A DNA stretch of 20,996 nucleotides from NCBI GenBank assembly GCA_946641795.1, contig CAMPBZ010000005.1:1-20996 (forward strand), in the 5' to 3' direction. Shown one piece after another: positions 14,458 through 20,996 of this stretch. Source of the stretch: an uncultured Clostridia bacterium (lineage in GTDB: Bacteria; Bacillota; Clostridia; Oscillospirales; CAG-272). A program made the position numbers and the translations under genes. The notes below the pieces were generated by a model. It searched no databases and was not told the origin of the DNA. It worked only from the letters and a program-made list of their open reading frames with translations. Each line of letters begins with the position of its first letter. The first letter of the stretch is position 1.

Positions 14458-15807
14458 TTAATACGCAATTCCTTGCGCGAGCATAGCGTCGGCGACCTTT
14501 TCAAAGCCGGCAATGTTTGCGCCGGCAACCAGGTTGCCCTTCATGCCGTATTTTTCGGCGGCATTGTAGGCGTTGTGGAAGATATTGACCATAATGGTTT
14601 TGAGTTTTGCGTCCACTTCCTGGAAGGTCCAGGAGAGGCGCTGGGAGTTCTGGCTCATCTCCAAAGCCGAGGTGGCAACGCCGCCTGCGTTTGCGGCCTT
14701 TGCGGGGGCAAAGAGCACGCCTGCGTTCTGGAACACGGCAATTGCTTCGGGGGTGGAGGGCATATTCGCGCCTTCACCAACGGCGATGACGCCGTTTTTG
14801 ACCAGGATCTTTGCGCTTTCCTCGTTGATCTCGTTCTGCGTAGCGCAGGGCAGGGCAATGTCGCATTTCACTGTCCAAATGCCGGAGCAACCTTCGTGGT
14901 ACTCGGCGCCCTTGACACGTGCGGCGTATTCCTTGATGCGGCCTCTCTCCACCTCTTTGATCTGCTTGACCACATCCAGGTTGATACCGTTGGGATCGTA
15001 AACGTAGCCGTTGGAATCGGACATGGCAACCACTTTGCCGCCCAGCTCGGTGGCTTTTTGGTTGGCGTAAATGGCAACGTTGCCGGAGCCGGAAACCACA
15101 ACCGTTTTGCCTTTGAAGCTTTCTTTCTTCATGCAGGCAAGCATTTCGTCAACAAAGTAGCAAAGGCCAAAGCCGGTGGCCTCCTTGCGGGCGAGCGAGC
15201 CACCGTAGGTCAGACCCTTACCGGTCAGAACACCGGTAAACTCGTTGCGCAGGCGCTTGTACTGGCCGTACATATAGCCAATCTCGCGCGCACCGGTGCC
15301 AATATCGCCGGCGGGAACGTCGGTGTCGGCGCCAATGTGCTTGGCAAGCTCGGTCATAAAGCTCTGGCAGAAGCGCATGACTTCCAGGTCGGATTTGCCC
15401 TTGGGGTCAAAATCCGAGCCGCCCTTGCCGCCGCCGATGGGAAGGCCGGTCAGGCTGTTTTTGAAGATTTGCTCAAAGCCCAGGAATTTGATAACCGAGG
15501 CGTTGACCGAGGGGTGCAGACGAATGCCGCCCTTGTAGGGGCCGATGGCAGAGTTGAACTGCACGCGGTAGCCGCGGTTGACCTGTACCTGACCCTTATC
15601 ATCTACCCAGGCAACGCGGAAGAAGATTTGACGCTCCGGCTCCACAATGCGTTCCAGCACGCCCTGCTCTTGGAGCTTCGGGTTGGCAAGAATGACCGGT
15701 TCGAGCGATTCCAGCACTTCGCGAACGGCCTGCAAAAACTCTTTTTCGCCGGGGTTGCGGGCTTCTACACCGGCGTAAACTTTTTTCAGATATTCGGATT
15801 GAAACAT
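14458..15807 (-). CDS. gdhA: NADP-type glutamate dehydrogenase
   Basis: A 449-residue hexameric-class (GDH-I) glutamate dehydrogenase interconverting glutamate with 2-oxoglutarate and ammonia. The length equals E. coli GdhA (447). Visible motifs are GPYKGGIRLHPSVN and LPIGGGKGGSDFDPKG (substrate and catalytic lysines), PAGDIGTGAREIGYM (catalytic Asp), and a Rossmann loop GSGNVA followed by MSDSNG, whose lack of an acidic residue at the strand end favours NADP. I chose the ATG at 15807 with AAAGGAG eight bases upstream; a longer reading from TTG at 15825 would contain that site. It is the last gene of the vor-ilvE run, 30 bases after ilvE, with no room for a separate promoter. It supplies or drains 2-oxoglutarate and glutamate for the IlvE transaminase. 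Confidence 0.96.
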   Translation of the reverse strand: MFQSEYLKKVYAGVEARNPGEKEFLQAVREVLESLEPVILANPKLQEQGVLERIVEPERQIFFRVAWVDDKGQVQVNRGYRVQFNSAIGPYKGGIRLHPSVNASVIKFLGFEQIFKNSLTGLPIGGGKGGSDFDPKGKSDLEVMRFCQSFMTELAKHIGADTDVPAGDIGTGAREIGYMYGQYKRLRNEFTGVLTGKGLTYGGSLARKEATGFGLCYFVDEMLACMKKESFKGKTVVVSGSGNVAIYANQKATELGGKVVAMSDSNGYVYDPNGINLDVVKQIKEVERGRIKEYAARVKGAEYHEGCSGIWTVKCDIALPCATQNEINEESAKILVKNGVIAVGEGANMPSTPEAIAVFQNAGVLFAPAKAANAGGVATSALEMSQNSQRLSWTFQEVDAKLKTIMVNIFHNAYNAAEKYGMKGNLVAGANIAGFEKVADAMLAQGIAY

Positions 15808-15837
15808 GGTACGTTCTCCTTTCAAATTTTTAGTATA

Positions 15838-16899
15838 TTAAAGTTTGTAGACCCAGCCGTAGGGGTCGGCGGTCTTGCCCCATTGAATACCGGTCAGGGT
15901 ATCGTACAGGTGCTGGGTCAGCTTGCCGATCTTTCCGCCGTTGACAATGTATTTCTGATCCTTATAGAGCAGCTCGCCGATGGGAGAAACGACGGCGGCG
16001 GTGCCGCAGCCCCAGGCCTCTTTCAGGGTGCCGTCCTTCATTGCGTTCGAGAGCTCCTCGACCGAGAGCAGGCGCTCGCTGACTTTGTAGCCCTCTTTTG
16101 TAAGGATCTCAATGCAGGATTTGCGGGTAATGCCGGGCAGAATGGAGCCGGTCAGCTTGGGGGTAACCACTTCGTCGCCAATGAGGAACATCACGTTCAT
16201 GGCGCCAACTTCCTCAATGTACTTGCGCTCTACGCCGTCCAGCCACAGGACCTGCGAATAGCCCTTTTGCGCGGCGCGCTCGCCGGCGCGGTTGGAGGCG
16301 GCGTAGTTGCCGCCGCATTTGGCGTAGCCGGTGCCGCCGCGAACGGCGCGAACGTCCTCGTCCTCAATCATAATGCGCACGGGGTTAATGCCCTCGGCAT
16401 AATAGCTGCCAACCGGGGAGGCGATGATAACGAACAGGGCATGGTGAACGGTGTGAACGCCCAGGCTTTCGTCGTTGCCGAACATAAAGGGGCGCAGGTA
16501 GAGGGAAGTCCCCTCGGAGTGCGGCGTCCAGTCGGCCTCGGTGCGAACAAAGGTGGTCAGCGCTTCCAGCGCGTCCTCTTCGGGAATTTGCGGCAGGCAG
16601 AGGCGCTCGGCCGAGTTGTTCATCCGGCGGATGTTTTCAATGGGGCGGAAGAGCTGAATGCCGCCGTCGGCGCGGCGATAAGCTTTCAGACCTTCAAAAA
16701 TTTCGGAGCCGTAGTGCAAAACGGTGGAGGCGGGGTGCAGGGAAATGTTCTGGAAGGGAACAATGCGCGCGTCGTGCCAGCCGTTTTCGGGGTCATAGTT
16801 CATCATAAACATATGATCGGTGAAATATTTGCCGAAACCGAGAACGTTATCCTGCGGTTTTTCCTTTGGTGCGGTGGTTTTTTCAAAGCGAATGTTCAT
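15838..16899 (-). CDS. ilvE: Branched-chain amino acid aminotransferase
   Basis: A 353-residue PLP enzyme of fold type IV, in the longer (about 350 residue) class that includes the mammalian and Bacillus enzymes. It exchanges the amino group of Val, Leu or Ile with 2-oxoglutarate. Marks include the LHYGSEIFEGLKAYR block, YLRPFMFG, the GGNYAASNRA segment, VLWLDGVERKYIEEVG with the PLP lysine at residue 226, and GCGTAAVVSPIG. I start at the ATG at 16899, which has AGGAG eight bases upstream; the overlapping ATG at 16917 contains that site. It lies 14 bases after the Vor gamma gene and 30 before gdhA, so it provides (or uses) the 2-oxoacids handled by the Vor complex. Confidence 0.95.
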   Translation of the reverse strand: MNIRFEKTTAPKEKPQDNVLGFGKYFTDHMFMMNYDPENGWHDARIVPFQNISLHPASTVLHYGSEIFEGLKAYRRADGGIQLFRPIENIRRMNNSAERLCLPQIPEEDALEALTTFVRTEADWTPHSEGTSLYLRPFMFGNDESLGVHTVHHALFVIIASPVGSYYAEGINPVRIMIEDEDVRAVRGGTGYAKCGGNYAASNRAGERAAQKGYSQVLWLDGVERKYIEEVGAMNVMFLIGDEVVTPKLTGSILPGITRKSCIEILTKEGYKVSERLLSVEELSNAMKDGTLKEAWGCGTAAVVSPIGELLYKDQKYIVNGGKIGKLTQHLYDTLTGIQWGKTADPYGWVYKL

Positions 16900-16913
16900 A
16901 GTATATGCTCCTT

Positions 16914-17447
16914 TCATTGCCCGGCGCCCAAGCGCAGAGCTTTCAGGTTGATCTCTTTCATATCGGCGTGCTTTGCCGAAATGACTTTTGCAAGCGCGGC
17001 TTCTACGCCGGCGTCGTTAAATTCGCCCAGCTCGGAAAGAATTTTGCCAAGCAAAATCATATTTGCCAGGGTGGGGAACCCGTTGTCGCTTGCCAGCTTG
17101 GTTGCCGGAACATAAATTGCTTTCACGTCGGTACGGGTCACTTTTCTTTCAATCAAAGTGCTGTCGGCAAAGATGATGCCGCCGGGCGCGACCGCGCCCT
17201 CAAAGCGGTCGAGCGAGGGCAGGTTCATTGCAATCAGCACGTCGGGCTTGGAAACGATGGGGGAGCCCACCGCCTCGTCGCTGACGATTACGCTGCAACT
17301 TGCCGTGCCGCCGCGCATTTCGGGGCCGTAGGAGGGGAGCCAGCTGACCTGCTTGCCCTCGATGAGGCCTTTGTAGGCCAGGAATTTACCGGCAAACAGA
17401 ATGCCCTGGCCGCCGAAACCGGAAAAGAGGAATTGTGTGGTTTTCAT
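16914..17447 (-). CDS. 2-oxoacid:ferredoxin oxidoreductase, gamma subunit (Vor type)
   Basis: A 177-residue gamma subunit of the four-part 2-oxoacid:ferredoxin oxidoreductase, the domain that binds CoA in family knowledge. The N-terminus FSGFGGQGILFAGKFLA is the family signature, followed by VSWLPSYGPEMRGGTA and SDEAVGSPIV. The length is normal (about 175-190). The start overlaps the stop of the TPP subunit by four bases (ATGA), so the two are translated together. Specificity for branched-chain 2-oxoacids is inferred from the neighbouring VorB and ilvE. Subunit letters differ between species, so I give no symbol. Confidence 0.93.
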   Translation of the reverse strand: MKTTQFLFSGFGGQGILFAGKFLAYKGLIEGKQVSWLPSYGPEMRGGTASCSVIVSDEAVGSPIVSKPDVLIAMNLPSLDRFEGAVAPGGIIFADSTLIERKVTRTDVKAIYVPATKLASDNGFPTLANMILLGKILSELGEFNDAGVEAALAKVISAKHADMKEINLKALRLGAGQ

Positions 17448-18202
17448 TTTGCTTCCTCCTCCTTTTTTGCCGAGCGGTCTTTGTAAACGCCGAGCGGGTA
17501 GTAGGGGATCATCTTTTCATCGATCCATTTCAGCGCCGCCTGCGGGGTCATACCCCAGTTGGTGGGGCAGGAGGAAATGACTTCGATCAGCGAAAAGCCC
17601 TTGCCGTCGATCTGGTTCTGGAAGGCCTTTTTAATGGCCTTTTTCGCCTTGCGGACGTTGGCAACGCTGTTTACCGTCACGCGTTCCAGGTATTCCGGGC
17701 CTTCCAGCTCGGAAAGCATTTCGCAAACGCGGATGGGGTAGCCGCAGGCTTTGACGTCGCGGCCGTAGGGCGAGGTCTGCGTTACCTGGCCGGGCAGCGA
17801 GGTGGGCGCCATTTGTCCGCCGGTCATACCGTAGATGGCGTTGTTGATGAAGATGACGGTAATGTTCTCGTTCCGCGCCGCCGAGTGGACGGTTTCGGCC
17901 ATACCGATGGAGGCAAGGTCGCCGTCGCCCTGGTAGGTAAAGACGATGTTTTCGGGGTTGGCGCGCTTGACGCCGGTGGCAACTGCGGGCGCGCGGCCGT
18001 GGGCGGCCTCGATCATATCGCAGTTGAAGTAGTCATAGGCCATAACCGAGCAGCCGACGGGGGCAATGCCAATGGTTTTGCCCTCAATGCCCAGCTCGTC
18101 GATCACCTCGGCCACCAGGCGGTGGATAATGCCGTGGGTACAGCCGGGGCAGTAGTGGAAAGGCGCGTCGGTCAGCGCTTTGGGCTTTTGGAATACGATC
18201 AT
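17444..18202 (-). CDS. vorA: 2-oxoacid:ferredoxin oxidoreductase, thiamine-pyrophosphate (beta) subunit
   Basis: A 252-residue TPP-binding subunit. HYCPGCTHGIIHRLV near the N-terminus is the family cysteine motif, GVKRANPENIVFTYQGDGDLASIG carries the GDG start of the TPP motif (read here in two parts: GVKRANPENIVF and TYQGDGDLASIG), and the closing Asn pair is in VIFINNAIYGMTGGQ. It carries out decarboxylation of the 2-oxoacid. I chose the ATG at 18202, with AAAGGAGG eight bases upstream; an in-frame upstream start at 18232 lies inside vorB. It begins one base after the vorB stop and overlaps the gamma gene by four bases. The letter vorA follows common usage for the TPP subunit and is not certain. 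Confidence 0.93.
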   Translation of the reverse strand: MIVFQKPKALTDAPFHYCPGCTHGIIHRLVAEVIDELGIEGKTIGIAPVGCSVMAYDYFNCDMIEAAHGRAPAVATGVKRANPENIVFTYQGDGDLASIGMAETVHSAARNENITVIFINNAIYGMTGGQMAPTSLPGQVTQTSPYGRDVKACGYPIRVCEMLSELEGPEYLERVTVNSVANVRKAKKAIKKAFQNQIDGKGFSLIEVISSCPTNWGMTPQAALKWIDEKMIPYYPLGVYKDRSAKKEEEAK

Positions 18203-18203
18203 A

Positions 18204-19268
18204 TCAACAACCTCCTTTCGCGGCGGCAACAATGGCTTCCAGCACCTGTTCGGGCGTGGGGATCATACCGCCTGCGCGATTGCAGAGCGTAACGGGAACG
18301 CGGCATTCCGAGGCAAGGCGAACGTCCTCGATCATCTGCCCCATCGAAAGCTCTACCGAAATCATCGCCTTGACGTGGCCGGCGGCCTTGCGGAAGACCT
18401 CGTTCGGGAAGGGCCAAAGGGTGATCGGACGGATCAAGCCGGCCTTAATGCCCATTTTGCGCGCCTCGTCCACGGCGTTTTTGGAAACGCGGGCGGCAAT
18501 GCCGAAAGCGGCAACGGCAATTTCGGCGTCCTCCATACGGTATTCCTCGGCGCGCGCCTCGGTGGCCTGGATTTTTGCGTAGCGTTCATAACGCTCAAAG
18601 TTGGTTTTTTCCAGCTCTTCGGGTTTGAGGAAGAGCGAATTGACAATGTTGTGCGGGCGTTTCATCCCGGTACCGGTGGTTGCCCAGGGTTTTGCGGGCA
18701 TCGGAGCAACTTTCAGGTCGTCCAGCGCCACCGGCTCCATCATTTGCCCCATGGTGCCGTCGGCAAGGATCATTGCCGTCATCCGGTACTGGTCGGCAAG
18801 CTCAAAACCTTTCACGGTCAGCTCGGCCATTTCCTGCACCGAGGAGGGGGCAAGAACGATCATATGGTAGTCGCCGTGGCCGCCGCCGCGCGTTGCCTGA
18901 AAGTAGTCGGACTGGCTGGGCTGAATGCCGCCCAGACCGGGTCCGCCGCGCTGTACGTTGACGATGAGCGCCGGCAGATCGGCGCCGGCAAGGTAGGAGA
19001 GCCCCTCGCCTTTGAGCGAAACTCCGGGGCTGGAAGAAGAGGTCATCACGCGCAGGCCGGCGGAGGAAACGCCGTAGACCATATTGATTGCGGCAATTTC
19101 GCTTTCGGCTTGCAGGAAGGTTCCGCCGATTTTGGGCATTTTCTTTGCCATATAGGCGGCAATTTCGGTTTGCGGCGTAATGGGGTAGCCGAAATAATGG
19201 CGGCAACCCGCAACGATCGCGGCTTCGGCAATGGCTTCATTGCCTTTCATCAACACTTTTTCAGACAT
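18204..19268 (-). CDS. vorB: 3-methyl-2-oxobutanoate:ferredoxin oxidoreductase subunit VorB (alpha type)
   Basis: A 354-residue alpha-type subunit. The N-terminus VLMKGNEAIAEAAI, then GYPITPQTEI, FLQAESEIAAINMVYG, MTSSSSPGVSLKGEGLSY, NVQRGGPGLGGIQPSQSDYFQ and GGGHGDYHMIVLAPSS match the VorB branch rather than 2-oxoglutarate (Kor) or pyruvate (Por) alpha subunits, and the length fits (about 350). The complex oxidises 2-oxoisovalerate and related acids to acyl-CoA, CO2 and reduced ferredoxin. The ribosome binding site is GGGGG, about eight bases before the ATG. It lies 12 bases after the ferredoxin subunit. Assignment of the exact substrate is by family resemblance. Confidence 0.94.
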   Translation of the reverse strand: MSEKVLMKGNEAIAEAAIVAGCRHYFGYPITPQTEIAAYMAKKMPKIGGTFLQAESEIAAINMVYGVSSAGLRVMTSSSSPGVSLKGEGLSYLAGADLPALIVNVQRGGPGLGGIQPSQSDYFQATRGGGHGDYHMIVLAPSSVQEMAELTVKGFELADQYRMTAMILADGTMGQMMEPVALDDLKVAPMPAKPWATTGTGMKRPHNIVNSLFLKPEELEKTNFERYERYAKIQATEARAEEYRMEDAEIAVAAFGIAARVSKNAVDEARKMGIKAGLIRPITLWPFPNEVFRKAAGHVKAMISVELSMGQMIEDVRLASECRVPVTLCNRAGGMIPTPEQVLEAIVAAAKGGC

Positions 19269-19280
19269 AGCATCGCCCCC

Positions 19281-19487
19281 TTACTTTTCTACGGTAATAA
19301 TCACATCGGGGCACATCAGCGCGCACGAGGCGCAGGCAATGCAGGCGGCCTGATCGATGATCTCGGCTGGGTGGTGTCCCTTTTTGTTGATCTTTTCGGT
19401 TGCAAGGCGCAAAATCTTTTTGGGGCAGGCGTCTACGCACAGCCCGCAGCCCTTGCAGTTGTCGGTGTTGAAAGTCAGTTTCGACAT
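19281..19487 (-). CDS. Ferredoxin-type 2x[4Fe-4S] subunit of the Vor complex
   Basis: A 68-residue protein with two complete four-cysteine clusters, CKGCGLCVDACP (residues about 11-22) and CIACASCALMCP (about 49-60), separated by a linker typical of the delta subunit of 2-oxoacid:ferredoxin oxidoreductases. It passes electrons from the TPP site to free ferredoxin. I chose the ATG at 19487 with AAGGAAA just upstream; a longer reading from 19508 includes this site. It lies 30 bases after metY and 12 before vorB. Confidence 0.95.
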   Translation of the reverse strand: MSKLTFNTDNCKGCGLCVDACPKKILRLATEKINKKGHHPAEIIDQAACIACASCALMCPDVIITVEK

Positions 19488-19517
19488 AGCAGTTTCCTTT
19501 CCTTTCAATTCTATTGG

Positions 19518-20804
19518 TCAAATGGCGTCCAGCGCCTGTTTGATGTCGTCGATCAGATCCTCTTTATTTTCCAGCCCGCAGGAGAAGCGAACCAGATCCG
19601 GGGAGACCCCGGCGGCAACCAGCTCGGCGTCGCTCATTTGGCGGTGAGTGGCGCTTGCCGGGTGGAGGCAGCAGGTGCGCGCGTCGGCAACGTGGGTTTC
19701 AATGGCGGCAAGTTTCAGGTTGCCCATAAACTTTTCGGCCGCCGCTCTGCCGCCCTTGATGCCGAAGCTGACCACACCGCAGGAGCCGTTGGGCAGATAT
19801 TTTTCGGCCAGCGCGTGGTCGCGGTCGCCGGGCAGACCGCAGTAGGTCACAAAGGAGATGCGGTCGTCACCCGCCAAAAACTCGGCAACGGCCTGACCGT
19901 TCTCGCAGTGGCGCGCCATCCGGACGTGCAGACTTTCCAGCCCCAGGTTGAGCAGGTATGCGTTTTGTGGCGATTGGATGGAGCCGAAATCGCGCATCAG
20001 CTGGGCGGTAGCTTTGGTGATAAACGCGCCGCCAAGACCGAAGCGCTCGGTGTAAACAACGCCGTGGTAGCTTTCGTCGGGCGTGCAAAGGCCGGGGAAC
20101 TTTTCGGGGTATTTTGTCCAGTCAAATTTTCCGCTGTCCACAATGCAACCGCCAACGCCCGCGCCGTGACCGTCCATATACTTGGTGGTGGAGTGGGTCA
20201 CAATATCGGCGCCCCATTCGATGGGACGGCAGTTGACCGGGGTTGCAAAGGTGTTGTCAACGATCAGCGGCACGCCGTGCTTGTGGGCGGCTTTTGCAAA
20301 GCGCTCAATATCCAAAACGCGCAGGGCGGGGTTTGCAATGGTCTCGCCGAACACGGCTTTGGTGTTGGGGCGGAAGGCGGCTTCCAGCTCCTCGTCGGTG
20401 CAGTCGGGGGAAAGGAAGGTAAAATCAATTCCCATTTTCTTCATCGTTACCGAGAACAGGTTGAAAGTCCCGCCGTAAATGGCCGAAAGCGAAACCACGT
20501 GGTCGCCGCAGTTGGCAATGTTGAAAACGGCGTAAAAGTTGGCCGCCTGACCCGATGAGGTCAGCATAGCGGCGGTGCCGCCTTCCAGCTCGCATATTTT
20601 TGCGGCAACGTAATCGTTGGTGGGGTTTTGCAGGCGGGTGTAGAAATAGCCGCTGGCTTCCAGGTCGAACAGTTTGCCCATATCGGCGCTGGAATTATAT
20701 TTGAAGGTAGTGCTTTGAATGATTGGCACCTGGCGCGGCTCGCCGTTTCCGGGGTGGTAGCCGCCCTGTACGCAGGTGGTTTCAATGCGCTGTTTCTTTT
20801 TCAT
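19518..20804 (-). CDS. metY: O-acetylhomoserine sulfhydrylase-like PLP enzyme (MetY)
   Basis: A 428-residue Cys/Met-metabolism PLP enzyme. Blocks include VPIIQSTTFKYNSS, YFYTRLQNPTND, the PLP lysine at 208 in THSTTKYMDGHG, VDNTFATP and ARTCCLHPASATHRQM. The length and the insert with KYPEKFPGLCTPDESYHG are typical of MetY (O-acetylhomoserine plus sulfide giving homocysteine, about 425-430 residues) rather than of methionine gamma-lyase or MetB (about 380-400). AAGGAGG lies eight bases upstream and overlaps the stop of the preceding gene. Its place at the head of the vor genes is not the usual methionine-gene setting; a lyase side activity giving 2-oxobutyrate for Vor is conceivable but unproven. 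Confidence 0.93.
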   Translation of the reverse strand: MKKKQRIETTCVQGGYHPGNGEPRQVPIIQSTTFKYNSSADMGKLFDLEASGYFYTRLQNPTNDYVAAKICELEGGTAAMLTSSGQAANFYAVFNIANCGDHVVSLSAIYGGTFNLFSVTMKKMGIDFTFLSPDCTDEELEAAFRPNTKAVFGETIANPALRVLDIERFAKAAHKHGVPLIVDNTFATPVNCRPIEWGADIVTHSTTKYMDGHGAGVGGCIVDSGKFDWTKYPEKFPGLCTPDESYHGVVYTERFGLGGAFITKATAQLMRDFGSIQSPQNAYLLNLGLESLHVRMARHCENGQAVAEFLAGDDRISFVTYCGLPGDRDHALAEKYLPNGSCGVVSFGIKGGRAAAEKFMGNLKLAAIETHVADARTCCLHPASATHRQMSDAELVAAGVSPDLVRFSCGLENKEDLIDDIKQALDAI

Positions 20805-20817
20805 TGATCCTTCCTCC

Positions 20818-20996
20818 TTATTGATCGGTAATTTTCTTTTGCAAGTGCAAGGGGAACAAATTGGGAATTTCGCCTTTCAGTTCGGGGTAAAGCGAGGCCT
20901 CCACGGTGGTGTACCGCAGGGGAAGGCCGGAAAGCGCGGCAACCTCGTTCCCGTAGGCGAGCGAGGAGCGCACCACATCGGCGGTGGTCTCTGCCC
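20818..20996 (-). CDS. C-terminal 58 residues of an unidentified protein
   Basis: On the minus strand an open frame enters from the right edge and ends with TAA at 20818-20820. The visible end reads AETTADVVRSSLAYG, then NEVAALSGLPLRYTT, then ELKGEIPNLFPLHLQKKITDQ (given here in pieces). It is moderately hydrophilic, with no membrane helix or cysteine motif. I do not recognise it with confidence; a nucleotide-binding (CobQ/MinD-like) protein C-terminus is only a guess. Its stop overlaps the metY ribosome binding site, so it is probably the upstream gene of the same operon. Confidence 0.7.
   Translation of the reverse strand, partial: AETTADVVRSSLAYGNEVAALSGLPLRYTTVEASLYPELKGEIPNLFPLHLQKKITDQ

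Noticed and set aside
14374..17115. A 913-residue plus-strand open frame antisense to gdhA, ilvE and the gamma subunit gene
   Set aside because: It covers well-recognised minus-strand genes, its product is low-complexity in Gly/Val/Ala/His with no family features, and it starts inside the 46-base palindrome region without a convincing ribosome binding site. It is a by-product of the codon bias of the real genes.
18180..20558. A 792-residue plus-strand open frame antisense to vorB, the ferredoxin subunit and metY
   Set aside because: Same pattern: it is the mirror of clear minus-strand genes, with no domain and no ribosome binding site.
1..20996. CRISPR array, insertion sequence or transposase
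   Set aside because: No regularly spaced repeats, no transposase-like frame and no terminal inverted repeats flanking a gene were seen.

Overview
The window looks like chromosomal DNA of an anaerobic, probably spore-forming member of the Bacillota, class Clostridia (an Oscillospirales-like gut anaerobe is my best guess). The reasons are the AAGGAGG-type ribosome binding sites, near-consensus sigma-A promoters (TTGACA, 17 bases, TATAAT or TACAAT), a ferredoxin-dependent 2-oxoacid oxidoreductase, a SpoIIAA/RsbU-type signalling pair, a YtvI-like membrane protein, and moderately GC-rich genes. The species assignment is inference; no rRNA or other taxonomic marker is present.

Layout. 1-404: the 5' part of a minus-strand tRNA-Pro(GGG) with its promoter, then a plus-strand promoter and a structured leader. 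405-3744: rhaB-rhaA-rhaD, the L-rhamnose kinase, isomerase and aldolase, overlapping by 4 bases each. 3804-9744: a run of four plus-strand genes: an ABC ATPase with an N-terminal GAF domain, a large FtsX/MacB-type permease, a STAS anti-sigma-antagonist-like protein and a membrane-bound PP2C (SpoIIE/RsbU) phosphatase, closed by a strong terminator. 9793-10845 (minus): a YtvI/AI-2E family membrane protein. 10994-12805 (plus): a membrane-anchored cyclophilin and a glycine-rich two-helix membrane protein. 12849-14310: a small accessory-looking cluster, with a minus-strand XRE regulator divergent from three small membrane proteins of unknown function. 14312-14442: terminators and a perfect 46-base palindrome. 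14458-20996 (minus): one probable operon reading partial gene, metY, four-subunit branched-chain 2-oxoacid:ferredoxin oxidoreductase, ilvE, gdhA.

How they fit together. The rha genes turn L-rhamnose into dihydroxyacetone phosphate and lactaldehyde. The minus-strand operon forms a coherent branched-chain amino acid module: IlvE makes the 2-oxoacids, the Vor complex oxidises them to acyl-CoA with reduction of ferredoxin (or runs in reverse), and GdhA recycles glutamate and 2-oxoglutarate. The two parts most worth a second look are the GAF-ABC/FtsX/STAS/PP2C operon, which joins a sensory-looking transporter to half of a partner-switching pathway, and the XRE-controlled cluster of small membrane proteins at 12849-14310.
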